Shown one piece after another: positions 8,692 to 17,300 of a stretch of DNA of 64,000 bases. The notes beneath the pieces are model-generated. The model searched no databases and was not told the DNA's origin. It saw nothing but the letters and a program-made list of their open reading frames with translations. The translations under genes were made by a program, and so were the position numbers. Position 1 is the stretch's first letter, and the number at the start of each line of letters is the position of its first letter. The stretch covers positions 3,981,001-4,045,000 of the forward strand of contig NZ_CP111043.1 of NCBI RefSeq assembly GCF_026250525.1, read 5' to 3'. This stretch comes from Chondrinema litorale (GTDB lineage Bacteria; Bacteroidota; Bacteroidia; Cytophagales; Flammeovirgaceae).

Positions 8692-9159
8692 ATGGCAAAG
8701 TTTAAAAAGAAAACCAATACCAGTCAGGAAATTCCTACTTCTGCATTACCCGATATTATCTTTATGTTGTTATTCTTCTTTATGGTAACAACAGTAATGA
8801 GGGAAACGGACTTACTTGTAGAAAATAAATTACCAAGTGCTACTCAGTTAACTAAACTTGAGCAAAAGTCTTTAGTAAGTTATATATACATAGGTAAACC
8901 AAAAGATATTCAGAAATACGGTAAAGAACCTCGTATACAGGTTAATGACGTTTTGGTTGAACCAGATGAAATTCCTCAGTTTGTTTTTGCAGAAAAAGAA
9001 AAACTAGATGAGGTAGAAAGAGATAAAATAACCATGTCTCTAAAAGTTGATAGGGATGCTAAAATGGGTATTATTATCGACGTAAGGCAGCAACTTAGAG
9101 AAGCAAACGCGTTGAAAGTAAACTATTCAAGTACACTTAGCGCAGACGCTATACTTTAA
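8692..9159 (+). CDS. exbD: ExbD/TolR family biopolymer transport protein (second copy)
   Basis: A 155-residue ExbD paralogue with a basic N-terminus (KFKKKTNTSQEIPTSALP), one helix at about 20-36 carrying the relay aspartate D21 (PDIIFMLLFFFMVTT), and a periplasmic domain. It differs clearly from the preceding copy, so the motor probably contains an ExbD heterodimer. The stop is only 8 bp before the left end of the insertion sequence, so the element inserted just outside the coding sequence. Confidence 0.9.
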   Translation: MAKFKKKTNTSQEIPTSALPDIIFMLLFFFMVTTVMRETDLLVENKLPSATQLTKLEQKSLVSYIYIGKPKDIQKYGKEPRIQVNDVLVEPDEIPQFVFAEKEKLDEVERDKITMSLKVDRDAKMGIIIDVRQQLREANALKVNYSSTLSADAIL

Positions 9160-9207
9160 AAATATAGTGACTAGTCCTAAAAAATCGATACAGATTTTAA
9201 GATAAAA

Positions 9208-10103
9208 TTAAGTAGCATCGGGAATAGACTCGGTGCTATTTTTCTTTCTATAGTTCTTAATCTTGACTTTGTTTTGTTGATGCATAAAAACTGGAGTGTT
9301 CATCCAACAGCTCCAATGTGGCCGATCATGTTTGTAAATATAAATACTCTGTTCTATAAGTTTGTCCATTAGCTCTATATCTGACGTAGTAATTCCTAAG
9401 ATAAATTCGTGTTTTAAAATGCCATTCCATGGGGGCCATTTACTCTTTCGGCTATTGCATTTTGATATGGATCATAACTTTCTGTCATGCTGCAAGCAAT
9501 TTCAGTACTATGAAGTAGCTGCTGATAGGTATCACAACAGTACTGTACTCCTTGCAGGCGCCCTTTGTCTGAATGATGAATCAACTCCCTTTTAGGATAT
9601 TGTCGGTTGGTAATTGCCATTTGAAGAGCTTCTACAGCTCCTGATGCATCTAGGCTATTTGATACATTATATCCCATAATCTGCTTAGAGTAGGCATCAG
9701 TTACTAATGATAAATACATCGGGTTTTCCCTTGTGCCAATGTAAGTAATGTCGGATACCCAGACTTGCTCAGGCTTATCGATATAAAAATTTTCGATAAG
9801 GTTTTTATGCTTTCTAAATCGATGGTGAGAGTCTGTGGTGACATGGTATTGCTTCATCGGGACTATTTGTAAATGGTTAGCTTTCATAATGGAGAATAAC
9901 CTATCTCGACCAACACCTAACTCTCTGAGCTGTTCATAGAGCAAATGATATAACTTTCGTGTGCCAATTCGTGGCATTTTCAAGCGTACCTCTTGTACCA
10001 TAGCAATTACTTGTGTGGCTATTTCTTGTTTTAACCTCCTCCTTTTGATAGAGCGGTAGTAAACCTGCCTACTGATCCCCAACAGTTCACAAGCCCGTAT
10101 CAC
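9208..10103 (-). pseudogene. IS3-family transposase orfB, broken by a 14-bp and a 12-bp insertion
   Basis: The DDE integrase-type catalytic subunit is read from 10103 (GTG overlapping the orfA stop). The first Asp is in VWVSDITYIG, the second in HHSDKG, and the Glu in NAIAERVNG. After that Glu the frame is thrown off by 14 extra bases lying between GCCATT repeats (9421-9426 and 9435-9440) and stops at 9414; without them it continues as ILKHEFILGITTSDIELMDK and on to a natural stop at 9208. A separate 12-bp insertion between CCTT repeats (9550 and 9562) adds four residues (RLQG). It raises the spacing between the second Asp and the Glu from the canonical 35 residues to 39. Removing both gives a 289-residue protein, the normal size. 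Confidence 0.9.
9211..9247 (+). terminator. Terminator-like hairpin inside the IS left end
   Basis: A stem of 8 bp (TAGCATCG, 9213-9220, with CGGTGCTA, 9231-9238, one G-U) is followed on the plus strand by TTTTTCTTT. It lies within the former orfB coding tail. It could end transcription coming from the exb operon, whether by chance or as an IS barrier against read-in. Confidence 0.55.
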
Positions 10104-10534
10104 ACTCCCTTTTTGTTCAACCTTGAATCGATCAACTGTTGAGGTAAAGACTTTTTTCTGATGGGTATTTTCAGCTCAGCTTCAGCAATATCTATCATCA
10201 TATCAAACAGGATCACTTTCTTGTCTGAATCTTCAAGTCGCTTCTCTAGAGATGCTTTTTGTTGTTCTAGTAAACGGACTTTGTCTTCTAGCTCCAAAAG
10301 CTTTTGATCTGGGGATTTTTCCATTTTCAAATGTGATTTATTCTCCCAATCTAAGTTACCAAATTTTAGCAGCCAAGTTTTTACCGTAGCATTTCCTTGA
10401 ATACCATATTTTCGTTGAGCCGCTTTTATTCCCAAAAAGCCGCTCTCTATTTCTTGAACAACCTGCAATTTAAAAGCATAACTGTAATCGCGTTGTGTGC
10501 GCTTAACATACTGGGGTTCATTGTCTTTCTTCAT
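10100..10534 (-). CDS. IS3-family transposase orfA (helix-turn-helix/leucine-zipper subunit)
   Basis: The 144-residue protein has an N-terminal helix-turn-helix of the IS3/IS911 type (about 14-60: FKLQVVQEIESG ... AAQRKYGI ... VKTWLLKFG). A leucine-zipper-like coiled coil follows at about 78-105 (LLELEDKVRLLEQQKASL). It binds the element ends and normally fuses to orfB by a -1 frameshift. The A5G3 slip site (plus-strand 10107-10114) just before its stop would shift ribosomes into the orfB frame. OrfA itself looks intact, but with orfB broken the element cannot transpose on its own. Confidence 0.88.
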   Translation of the reverse strand: MKKDNEPQYVKRTQRDYSYAFKLQVVQEIESGFLGIKAAQRKYGIQGNATVKTWLLKFGNLDWENKSHLKMEKSPDQKLLELEDKVRLLEQQKASLEKRLEDSDKKVILFDMMIDIAEAELKIPIRKKSLPQQLIDSRLNKKGV

Positions 10535-10581
10535 AGTGTTACTTTTTGTGTAACGCTTATTCAGGACGGGACAACTAATAC

Positions 10582-10623
10582 AAAAAAAGAGGTCATCTTT
10601 TAATTAAGGTGGCCTCTTTTTTT
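10582..10623 (+). terminator. Strong bidirectional terminator, probably original to the exb operon
   Basis: A 14-bp stem (10582-10595 with 10610-10623, one G-U) starts with seven As and ends with seven Ts around a 14-nt loop. It lies 9 bp outside the IS right end. If the IS is removed in thought, this hairpin falls about 17 bp after the exbD stop, the normal place for a terminator. Confidence 0.85.
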
Positions 10624-10950
10624 GTGTCAATTATTGTAATTCTATTCTAAAGAATTCTTAATAAAATCATCAAATTTTAAAATAGAATTACTTTTTATAA
10701 ACTTTTTTTATATAATATGTTTTATTGAAAAAATATATGATAGAAAATTTTCTTTATTTAATATTAAGTTTCTGATTATCAATATTATATAGAAAATTTT
10801 TTTAATTGAAATATTTTATTTACTTCGCGGAAAATATCGAATATTAAATATCGTTGTTCGGATTTGATGACATAGTAATTTAAATATTACAATTAGAATC
10901 AAATATTATTTGGAACTAACAAATTAATTTAAAATTTAATTATAAGTATT
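10624..10950. other. Extremely AT-rich leader region before the DUF2795 gene
   Basis: This 327-bp stretch has no coding frame and is one of the most AT-rich parts of the window, with long A/T runs. It must contain the promoter of the gene at 10951. A TACTTCG at about 10830 resembles a -7 element, but no convincing -33 partner is seen. Confidence 0.5.
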
Positions 10951-11172
10951 ATGTATTGGACATTAGAATTAGCTTCATTTCTTGAAGATGCACCATGGCC
11001 GGCTACTAAAGATGAATTGATCGATTATTCTATTCGTACGGGTGCTCCTATGGAGGTAGTAGAAAACTTACAGGAATTGGAAGATGATGGCCAACCTTAT
11101 GAAAACATAGAGGAAATTTGGCCTGATTATCCAACTAAAGAAGATTTCTTTTTCAATGAAGATGAGTATTGA
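10951..11172 (+). CDS. DUF2795 family small protein
   Basis: The 73-residue acidic protein reads MYWTLELASFLEDAPWPATK at the start and continues DELIDYSIRTGAPMEVVENL. This is the highly conserved body of the Bacteroidota DUF2795 proteins; the tail is acidic and aromatic. The family is of unknown function, soluble, and usually present in one copy. It is transcribed alone, convergent with ispD. A 9-bp dyad (11166-11174 with 11179-11187) overlaps the stop codon but lacks a T-run. Confidence 0.85.
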   Translation: MYWTLELASFLEDAPWPATKDELIDYSIRTGAPMEVVENLQELEDDGQPYENIEEIWPDYPTKEDFFFNEDEY

Positions 11173-11231
11173 TTTTTTAATCAATACATCATCTCTTAGT
11201 GATACACAGAAGTGTTGCGAAATATTTTTTA

Positions 11232-11915
11232 TTAAGTATTAGAGTTTAACATTGAGTTTGCAAAAATAAGATCCTCAGGAGTGGTAATTTTTATATTTTG
11301 ATAGGAACCATCAATTAAATTGATCTTATGGCCCGCAAACTCCAAAACAGATGCATCATCGGTAAAAAAGTCTTGCTCTTTAACAAAGTACGCTTTTTTT
11401 ATTAAGTCTGATTGAAAGGTTTGAGGTGTTTGAATTAATCTAAACTCGGCCCGATTTTCAGCTTTGTTAAAGTCTGGAGTTACTTTTCTTATAGAATCTT
11501 TTAAGGGAACCGAAACGATTGCGTTCCCTTTTTTTGCTGCAACTTCATACGAGAGGTTGATAGTCTCTTCTAACACAAATGGACGTACACCATCGTGTAC
11601 TGCAACTAAACTTTTATCGCTTACACCTTCAAGCCCATTTTTAACTGATTGAAATCTTGATGCACCGCCTTTATAAATTTTGTGAGGTACATTAAAAAGA
11701 TACTCAGCCACAAGCTTATTCCATGTTTCTATATGGTTGTCTGGTAGTACTAGAATAATTTCGGTGTTATTATCAGCTTGTTTAAATTTTTCAATGGTAT
11801 GCATTAAAATAACTTTATCCTTAAGTCGGATAAACTGTTTGGGTGTTCTAGTATTCATTCTGCTACCGCTGCCACCAGCTACAATTACTGCATACTTTTT
11901 AAAATTCAATTGCAT
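11232..11915 (-). CDS. ispD: 2-C-methyl-D-erythritol 4-phosphate cytidylyltransferase
   Basis: IspD joins CTP and MEP to make CDP-ME in the non-mevalonate isoprenoid pathway, which feeds menaquinone side-chain synthesis. The 227-residue protein shows the nucleotidyltransferase loop VIVAGGSGSRMNTRTPKQF (10-28), the VAVHDGVRPFV motif (about 100-110) and the C-terminal IKITTPEDL signature that ends IspD proteins. It stands alone; no ispF is adjacent. Confidence 0.92.
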   Translation of the reverse strand: MQLNFKKYAVIVAGGSGSRMNTRTPKQFIRLKDKVILMHTIEKFKQADNNTEIILVLPDNHIETWNKLVAEYLFNVPHKIYKGGASRFQSVKNGLEGVSDKSLVAVHDGVRPFVLEETINLSYEVAAKKGNAIVSVPLKDSIRKVTPDFNKAENRAEFRLIQTPQTFQSDLIKKAYFVKEQDFFTDDASVLEFAGHKINLIDGSYQNIKITTPEDLIFANSMLNSNT

Positions 11916-12130
11916 GTTATTATAGAGTTGTTAATTTTAATAGGTGAAGTAAGTTGAAAAAAGAGGTATTTATAGTATAAAATCGAATAAATTTACAGCG
12001 CTATTTAAGAATAAATTAAGCTAAAAAAGCATTGAGCTTATTGTGGGTTTGTAAATTAAAGCAAAACTTACGAATTTCGACAAAATTTTACGATTTCCAG
12101 AATTGATATTTTAAAGTCAAAGATCTAATA

Positions 12131-13153
12131 ATGGTTACAGAGGAAAAAGAAAAGAATGCAAACGAAGCGATTTTTTCAAAAGAAACATATATGTACTGGT
12201 ATGAGAAGATGCTTCTAATCAGACGTTTTGAAGAAAAAGCGGGTCAATTATACGGTCAACAAAAAATCAGGGGTTTTTGCCACCTTTATATAGGACAGGA
12301 AGCTTGTGCAGTTGGAGCAGCATCAGCATTAATAAAAGGAGACAAGTACATTACTGCATATCGTGACCACGGCCAGCCATTAGCTTTGGGAACTCACCCA
12401 AATAATGTTATGGCAGAGTTATTTGCAAAAGAAACCGGTTGCTCTAAGGGCAAAGGAGGTTCAATGCACATATTTGATAAGGAAGTTGGATTTATGGGTG
12501 GCCACGGTATTGTAGGTGGTCAAATTCCATTAGGTGCAGGTATCGCTTTTGCTGAGAAATATAACAAAACAGGTAATCTTTGTATTTGTTATATGGGAGA
12601 TGGCGCTGTAAGACAAGGTGCTTTCCACGAAGCTTTCAACATGGCAATGTCTTGGAACTTACCAGTAATATTTGCTATAGAAAATAACGGTTACGCAATG
12701 GGTACTTCAGTACAAAGAACCTCAAACGTAACTGACTTATATAAATTAGGTGCAGCTTACGATATGCCTTCTTACCCAGTAAATGCAATGAATGTAGAGG
12801 ATGTGCATTTGGCTGTAGAAGAAGCTGCTGAAAGAGCTAGAGCTGGAAAAGGACCTACTTTACTTGAGTTAAGAACTTACAGATACAAAGGTCACTCAAT
12901 GTCTGACCCTGCTAAATACAGAACTAAAGAAGAATTAGCATCTTACAAAAAGCAAGATCCAATCGAGCAAGTAAAAGCTAAAATTCTTGAGTTAGGTCAT
13001 GCTACAGAAGAAGACTTGAAAAAAATTGATAAAGATATCAAACAAGTAGTTGCAGAATCAGTAACATTTGCTGAAGAGTCTAAGTACCCAGATCCATCAG
13101 AAATTTTTAAAGATATCTACGTACAAGAGGATTATCCTTACAGTACTAATTAA
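12131..13153 (+). CDS. pdhA: Pyruvate dehydrogenase E1 component, alpha subunit
   Basis: The 340-residue protein is the thiamine-diphosphate-binding alpha chain of a heterotetrameric 2-oxoacid dehydrogenase; the pyruvate-type assignment rests on close resemblance to the PDH family. The TPP/Mg motif begins at GDG (156-158) and ends at the conserved NN (185-186) of IENNGYAMGTS. YRDHGQPLALG (77-87) and the YRYKGHSMSDPAKYR loop are also typical. The beta subunit and E2 are not adjacent; the gene is monocistronic with its own terminator, so the partner genes must lie elsewhere. Confidence 0.9.
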   Translation: MVTEEKEKNANEAIFSKETYMYWYEKMLLIRRFEEKAGQLYGQQKIRGFCHLYIGQEACAVGAASALIKGDKYITAYRDHGQPLALGTHPNNVMAELFAKETGCSKGKGGSMHIFDKEVGFMGGHGIVGGQIPLGAGIAFAEKYNKTGNLCICYMGDGAVRQGAFHEAFNMAMSWNLPVIFAIENNGYAMGTSVQRTSNVTDLYKLGAAYDMPSYPVNAMNVEDVHLAVEEAAERARAGKGPTLLELRTYRYKGHSMSDPAKYRTKEELASYKKQDPIEQVKAKILELGHATEEDLKKIDKDIKQVVAESVTFAEESKYPDPSEIFKDIYVQEDYPYSTN

Positions 13154-13176
13154 TATTAAAAGCAATATATTGCTTT

Positions 13177-13207
13177 GGGTTTGGGCAATTACCAAACCCT
13201 TTTTTTT
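13177..13207 (+). terminator. Rho-independent terminator after pdhA
   Basis: GGGTTTGG (13177-13184) pairs with CCAAACCC (13192-13199) and is followed by eight Ts. Confidence 0.93.
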
Positions 13208-13283
13208 GCATAATAACTAGTTCAGTTGCCATTGTTTAATAAAATTAGGTAAGTTTGCTAGTTAGTAATTAAGAATAATTGTT

Positions 13284-13291
13284 TATTTTTG
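13284..13291 (+). promoter_or_regulatory. Candidate -7 element for the TPR membrane protein gene
   Basis: TATTTTTG fits TAnnTTTG and lies 21 bp before the start codon at 13313. No -33 TTTG is found at 19 nt. Confidence 0.4.
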
Positions 13292-13312
13292 CAGCCTTAA
13301 AAAATATTTCCA

Positions 13313-14032
13313 ATGGCAAAAAAAGATAAAACGGCAACGAGAAAAACATCAGGACACAAGGAAGATACATCAACAAAGATTTATGAGAGTCCTGAGGCTT
13401 TACAGGATCAATTAAATAGAACACAACAGTTTGCAGATAAGAATAAAAATTTGCTAACTGGTGTTTTAACTGTTGCAGTGTTAATTATTGGTGGAATTTT
13501 TTGGTATAAATGGTATGTGAACAAGCAAGATGTTACCGCTCAGGAACAACTTTTCCCTGCTGTATTTTACTTTGAAAAAGATTCATTAAATAAGGCACTT
13601 GATGGCGATGGTAACTATACTGATGGTTTTGTTGCTATTAGTGATGAGTATGGAGTGACAGAAGCTGGAAACCTTGCTGATTTTTATGCAGGTGTTAGTT
13701 TCTTGAAAGAAGGGGAATATGATCAGGCTATTTCTCATTTGTCTGATTTTAGCAGTGATGACTACTTAGTGCAAGCCAGAGTATATTGTTTATTAGGAGA
13801 TGCTTATCTTCAAAAAGGACAAACTGGTGATGCAGTATCAAACTATAAAAAAGCTACAGAGTATTATCCTAATAAGGAGTTTACTCCAATGTACTTACTT
13901 AAGTTGGCTACAGCTTACGAAGTTTCAAATGATATTAATTCTGCGGCGATGATTTATCAAAGTATTATTGATGATTATCCTGCAGCGCAGGAAGTAAATA
14001 CGGCTAAAAAATATTTAGCTAAAATTCAATAG
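13313..14032 (+). CDS. Membrane-anchored tetratricopeptide repeat protein
   Basis: The 239-residue protein has a charged cytoplasmic N-terminus (1-45), one membrane helix (47-67) and a periplasmic part with TPR-like helical pairs (about 125-235). YDQAISHLSDF, GDAYLQKGQTGDAVSNYKKA and ATAYEVSNDINSAAMIYQSI are consecutive repeat segments. The layout resembles YfgM/ancillary SecYEG-type proteins, which are similar in size and topology, but sequence evidence for that role is weak. It has its own terminator. Confidence 0.75.
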   Translation: MAKKDKTATRKTSGHKEDTSTKIYESPEALQDQLNRTQQFADKNKNLLTGVLTVAVLIIGGIFWYKWYVNKQDVTAQEQLFPAVFYFEKDSLNKALDGDGNYTDGFVAISDEYGVTEAGNLADFYAGVSFLKEGEYDQAISHLSDFSSDDYLVQARVYCLLGDAYLQKGQTGDAVSNYKKATEYYPNKEFTPMYLLKLATAYEVSNDINSAAMIYQSIIDDYPAAQEVNTAKKYLAKIQ

Positions 14033-14055
14033 ATAAACTACTCATTTGATTTAAG

Positions 14056-14082
14056 ATCCCGGTTACGCCGGGATTTTTTTTT
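14056..14082 (+). terminator. Rho-independent terminator after the TPR gene
   Basis: ATCCCGG (14056-14062) pairs with CCGGGAT (14068-14074), loop TTACG, then nine Ts. Confidence 0.93.
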
Positions 14083-14312
14083 GTCTAAATCAAATAGAAC
14101 AATTTAACTTAATTGAGAAATATTAAAATTAGATTGATGCAAATCTCATTGAGAATGGATAACTTTAACCAGTATTTTTAGTATATTTTCACAGCATTCT
14201 TCAAGCAGACTTATTTTTTTTATTGCATAACTCTCAATAAATAGCATATTTTAATGCTATATATATATAATCCCCAAATTGTACTTAAGAATAAACAAAT
14301 TGCAATTTTTTT

Positions 14313-17300
14313 ATGAAGCCGTTTGCTAGTATTTCCATTTTGGCACTTAGTGTTACCAGAAAAGTTTTTATCACTGCATTTATTCTGGCTGTTGTAATTG
14401 GAGGTTTTTTGTACTTCTCAAGTACATTAAAAGCAGGTAGGAGTGTGAAAACAACTGTAGATGCTGCCTATGCATCTTATGTAAGCGCATATACTGCCGG
14501 AGTTATATCCAAAAAGTCTCCTATTAGAATACAACTGGCCTCTCAGTTTGCAGATTCAGCAAGAGTCGGCGAATCTGTTACATCTTCATATTTTACATTT
14601 GATCCAGAAATTACAGGTGATGCATCTTGGATTGATAGCAGAACAATAGAATTTATTCCTGCAAAAGAGCTTCAGTCAGGAACAAAGTATGTGTTGAATT
14701 TTGAATTAGGTAAAGTAGTAGATGTGCAAGATGGTATGGAAAACTTATCCTACGAGTTTTCAACGATCTCACAAAATTTCGATTTGCAACTAGAAGGCTT
14801 AGCACCAGACGATAACGATGAACCAAGTATGCAAAAGCTTTCTGGTTCTATATATACTGCCGATATAGCTTCAAATGAAGAAGTAGAAAAATTATTAACA
14901 GCTTCATTAAATGATAAAACATTAGATATTTCTTGGGTGCATCCCGAAGAAGGTTTAACCCATTATTTTACTGTTTCTGGTATTGAGCGAAAAGATAGCA
15001 AACGCACGCTCGAACTAGAGTGGAATGGTGAGCCAATGGGTGTTTCTTATAAAGGAACCGAAAATGTAGATATTCCTGCGCTTGGAGACTTTAAGTTAAT
15101 GAATACCGAAGTGGTGCATAATCCAGAACAGTATGTGCGCTTAAGGTTTTCAGATCCAATTCAGGCCAATCAAGATTTGGATGGTCTTATCCAGATAACT
15201 GGTTTAAACAATCTTAGATTCCAGATTCAGGCTAATGAGATTTTGGTTTACCCAACAGTAAGACAAACAGGTGCGAAAGAAGTTCGTGTTTCACCCGGAA
15301 TTAAAAACAGCCAAGGTTATCCGTTAAAAGATGATTTGAGTTTTTCGCTGGCTTTTGAGCAAATGAAACCAGAGGTGAGATTTGTGGGTAATGGAACAAT
15401 TTTACCTAATTCTAAAGGATTGATTTTACCTTTTGAAGCAGTTGGTTTAAATGAGGTAGATGTTAGAGTAATTAGAGTTTATGAAGATAATATCGCTCAG
15501 TTTCTGCAAGTAAATTCACTTGAAGAAAGAACAGAGATGAAACGAGTAGGAAGACCTATTCTGCTAAAAAATATCAAATTGAATAACTCTGGTAATGCAG
15601 ATATGAGCAACTGGAGCAGGTATTCACTTGATCTTTCAGATATGATTCAAACCGAACCAGGAGCAATCTATCAGGTGAACATCAGCTTTACAAAAGACTA
15701 TGCAGCTTATGTTTGCCAAGAAGAATTTGACCTTGGTGAAGGTGCATCAGAGAGTAATAAAGAAACTTCACTTCAAGAGCTTGAAGAGGAGTACGATAAA
15801 AATACTTGGGATTATTACGACGATTACTATTACTACGGATATTACGATTGGGAACATCGTGATGACCCTTGCCACCCTGCTTATTATGGTGCGAGAAGAT
15901 CGGTTAATAAAAATGTATTAGCTTCTGATCTTGGTGTAATTGCCAAGAGAGGCAATAATGGAGAAATGTTGGCAGCAGTAACCGATTTAAGAACTACTGA
16001 GCCTTTAAGTAATGTAGAAGTGGCCGTTTATAATTACCAGCATCAGTTACTCGACGATAATCTAACTGATAGCGAAGGTCTGGCAAGACTAGATCCTAAA
16101 AAGAAACCTTTCTTGTTGGTTGCTACACTTGGTAACCAAAAGGGATACCTTAAGATAGACGATGGCTCATCACTTTCTCTCAGTAATTTCAATGTGAGAG
16201 GTCAAGAAATTCAGAAAGGATTAAAAGGCTTTATTTATGGAGAAAGAGGTGTTTGGAGACCGGGAGATACACTTTTCTTAAACTTTATTCTTGAAGATAA
16301 AGATAGATTATTGCCAGAAAACCACCCAGTTGTATTCCAATTACAAAACCCAATGGGGCAGGTGGTTAAGAAAGAAGTTCGCTCTCAAGGTGTTGATGGC
16401 TTTTACAACTTTATAACTACTACTGATGCCGATGCACCAACTGGAAATTGGACAGCCAAAGTTATGGTTGGTGGTACTACATTCAGTAAAAACATTAAAA
16501 TTGAAACTGTTAAACCTAACCGTTTAAAAATTAATCTGGATTTTGGTACAGATAAATTAACAGCAAGTAATGGAAAGATAACTGCCGATTTAGAAGTAAA
16601 ATGGTTACATGGAGCGCCTGCACCAAATTTAAAAGCAGAGTTTGAGCTTGACCTTACTAAAGGTAAAACAGCTTTTGAAGACTATCAGAATTATAATTTT
16701 GATGATGAAGGCAAACAGTTCTATGGAGAAAGCCAGCAAGTGTTTAGTGGTAGGTTAGACGAAAATGGTAAAGCAACCATCAGTACAAGTATAGATGTAG
16801 AAGATGCAGCTCCCGGAGTTTTACAGGCAAATTTTAGAGGAAAAGTATTTGAAGAAGGTGGCAACTTTAGTGTAGATAGAATTGTGATTCCTTACTACCC
16901 TTTCAGCTCTTTTGTTGGGATGAAATTGCCAGATAGCAAAAGTTGGAGCAAGCTTTTTTATGATAAGTCTAATAGCGTTGATATTGCAACGGTAGATGCA
17001 AATGGAGAGCCTGTTGACAGACAAGGAGTTATAGTTTCTGTTTACCGACTAAATTGGAGTTGGTGGTGGAATCAAAGTAGTGAAGATGTAGCCAATTATG
17101 TAAGTCGCCAAAACAAAACTCCGGTCGCAACTGGTAGAGTAAATACAAGTGGTGGAAAAGCTACTTTTAATTTTGATCTAAACGAGTGGGGTAGATACTA
17201 CATCAAAGTTTGTGATCCAGTATCGGGACATTGTACTGGCGAAATTCATTATACTTCTTGGGGTGGAGATAGTAACGAAATGCCATCTGGAGCTACCATG

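Larger units (their letters stand above)
9168..10573 (-). mobile_element. IS3-family insertion sequence, inactivated
   Basis: The element is 1,406 bp and carries orfA and orfB on the minus strand in the IS3 arrangement. The ends are imperfect inverted repeats: the left end starts TGACTAGTCCTAAAAAATCG and the right end, read inward, starts TGTCCCGTCCTGAATAAGCG; they match at 17 of the first 24 positions and end in TG...CA. No clear target duplication flanks these boundaries, although ACTA occurs at 9170 and again at 10574, so the exact left end could be shifted by a few bases. The element separates exbD from a terminator at 10582 that probably belonged to the exb operon. Confidence 0.88.

Noticed and set aside
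9170..10577. ACTA at both IS edges as a 4-bp target duplication
   Set aside because: Using it would shift the left end by 6 bp and spoil the 17/24 inverted-repeat match; chance is more likely.
14250..14272. TA dinucleotide run before the alpha-2-macroglobulin gene
   Set aside because: Short, common in AT-rich genomes and not positioned as a promoter element.
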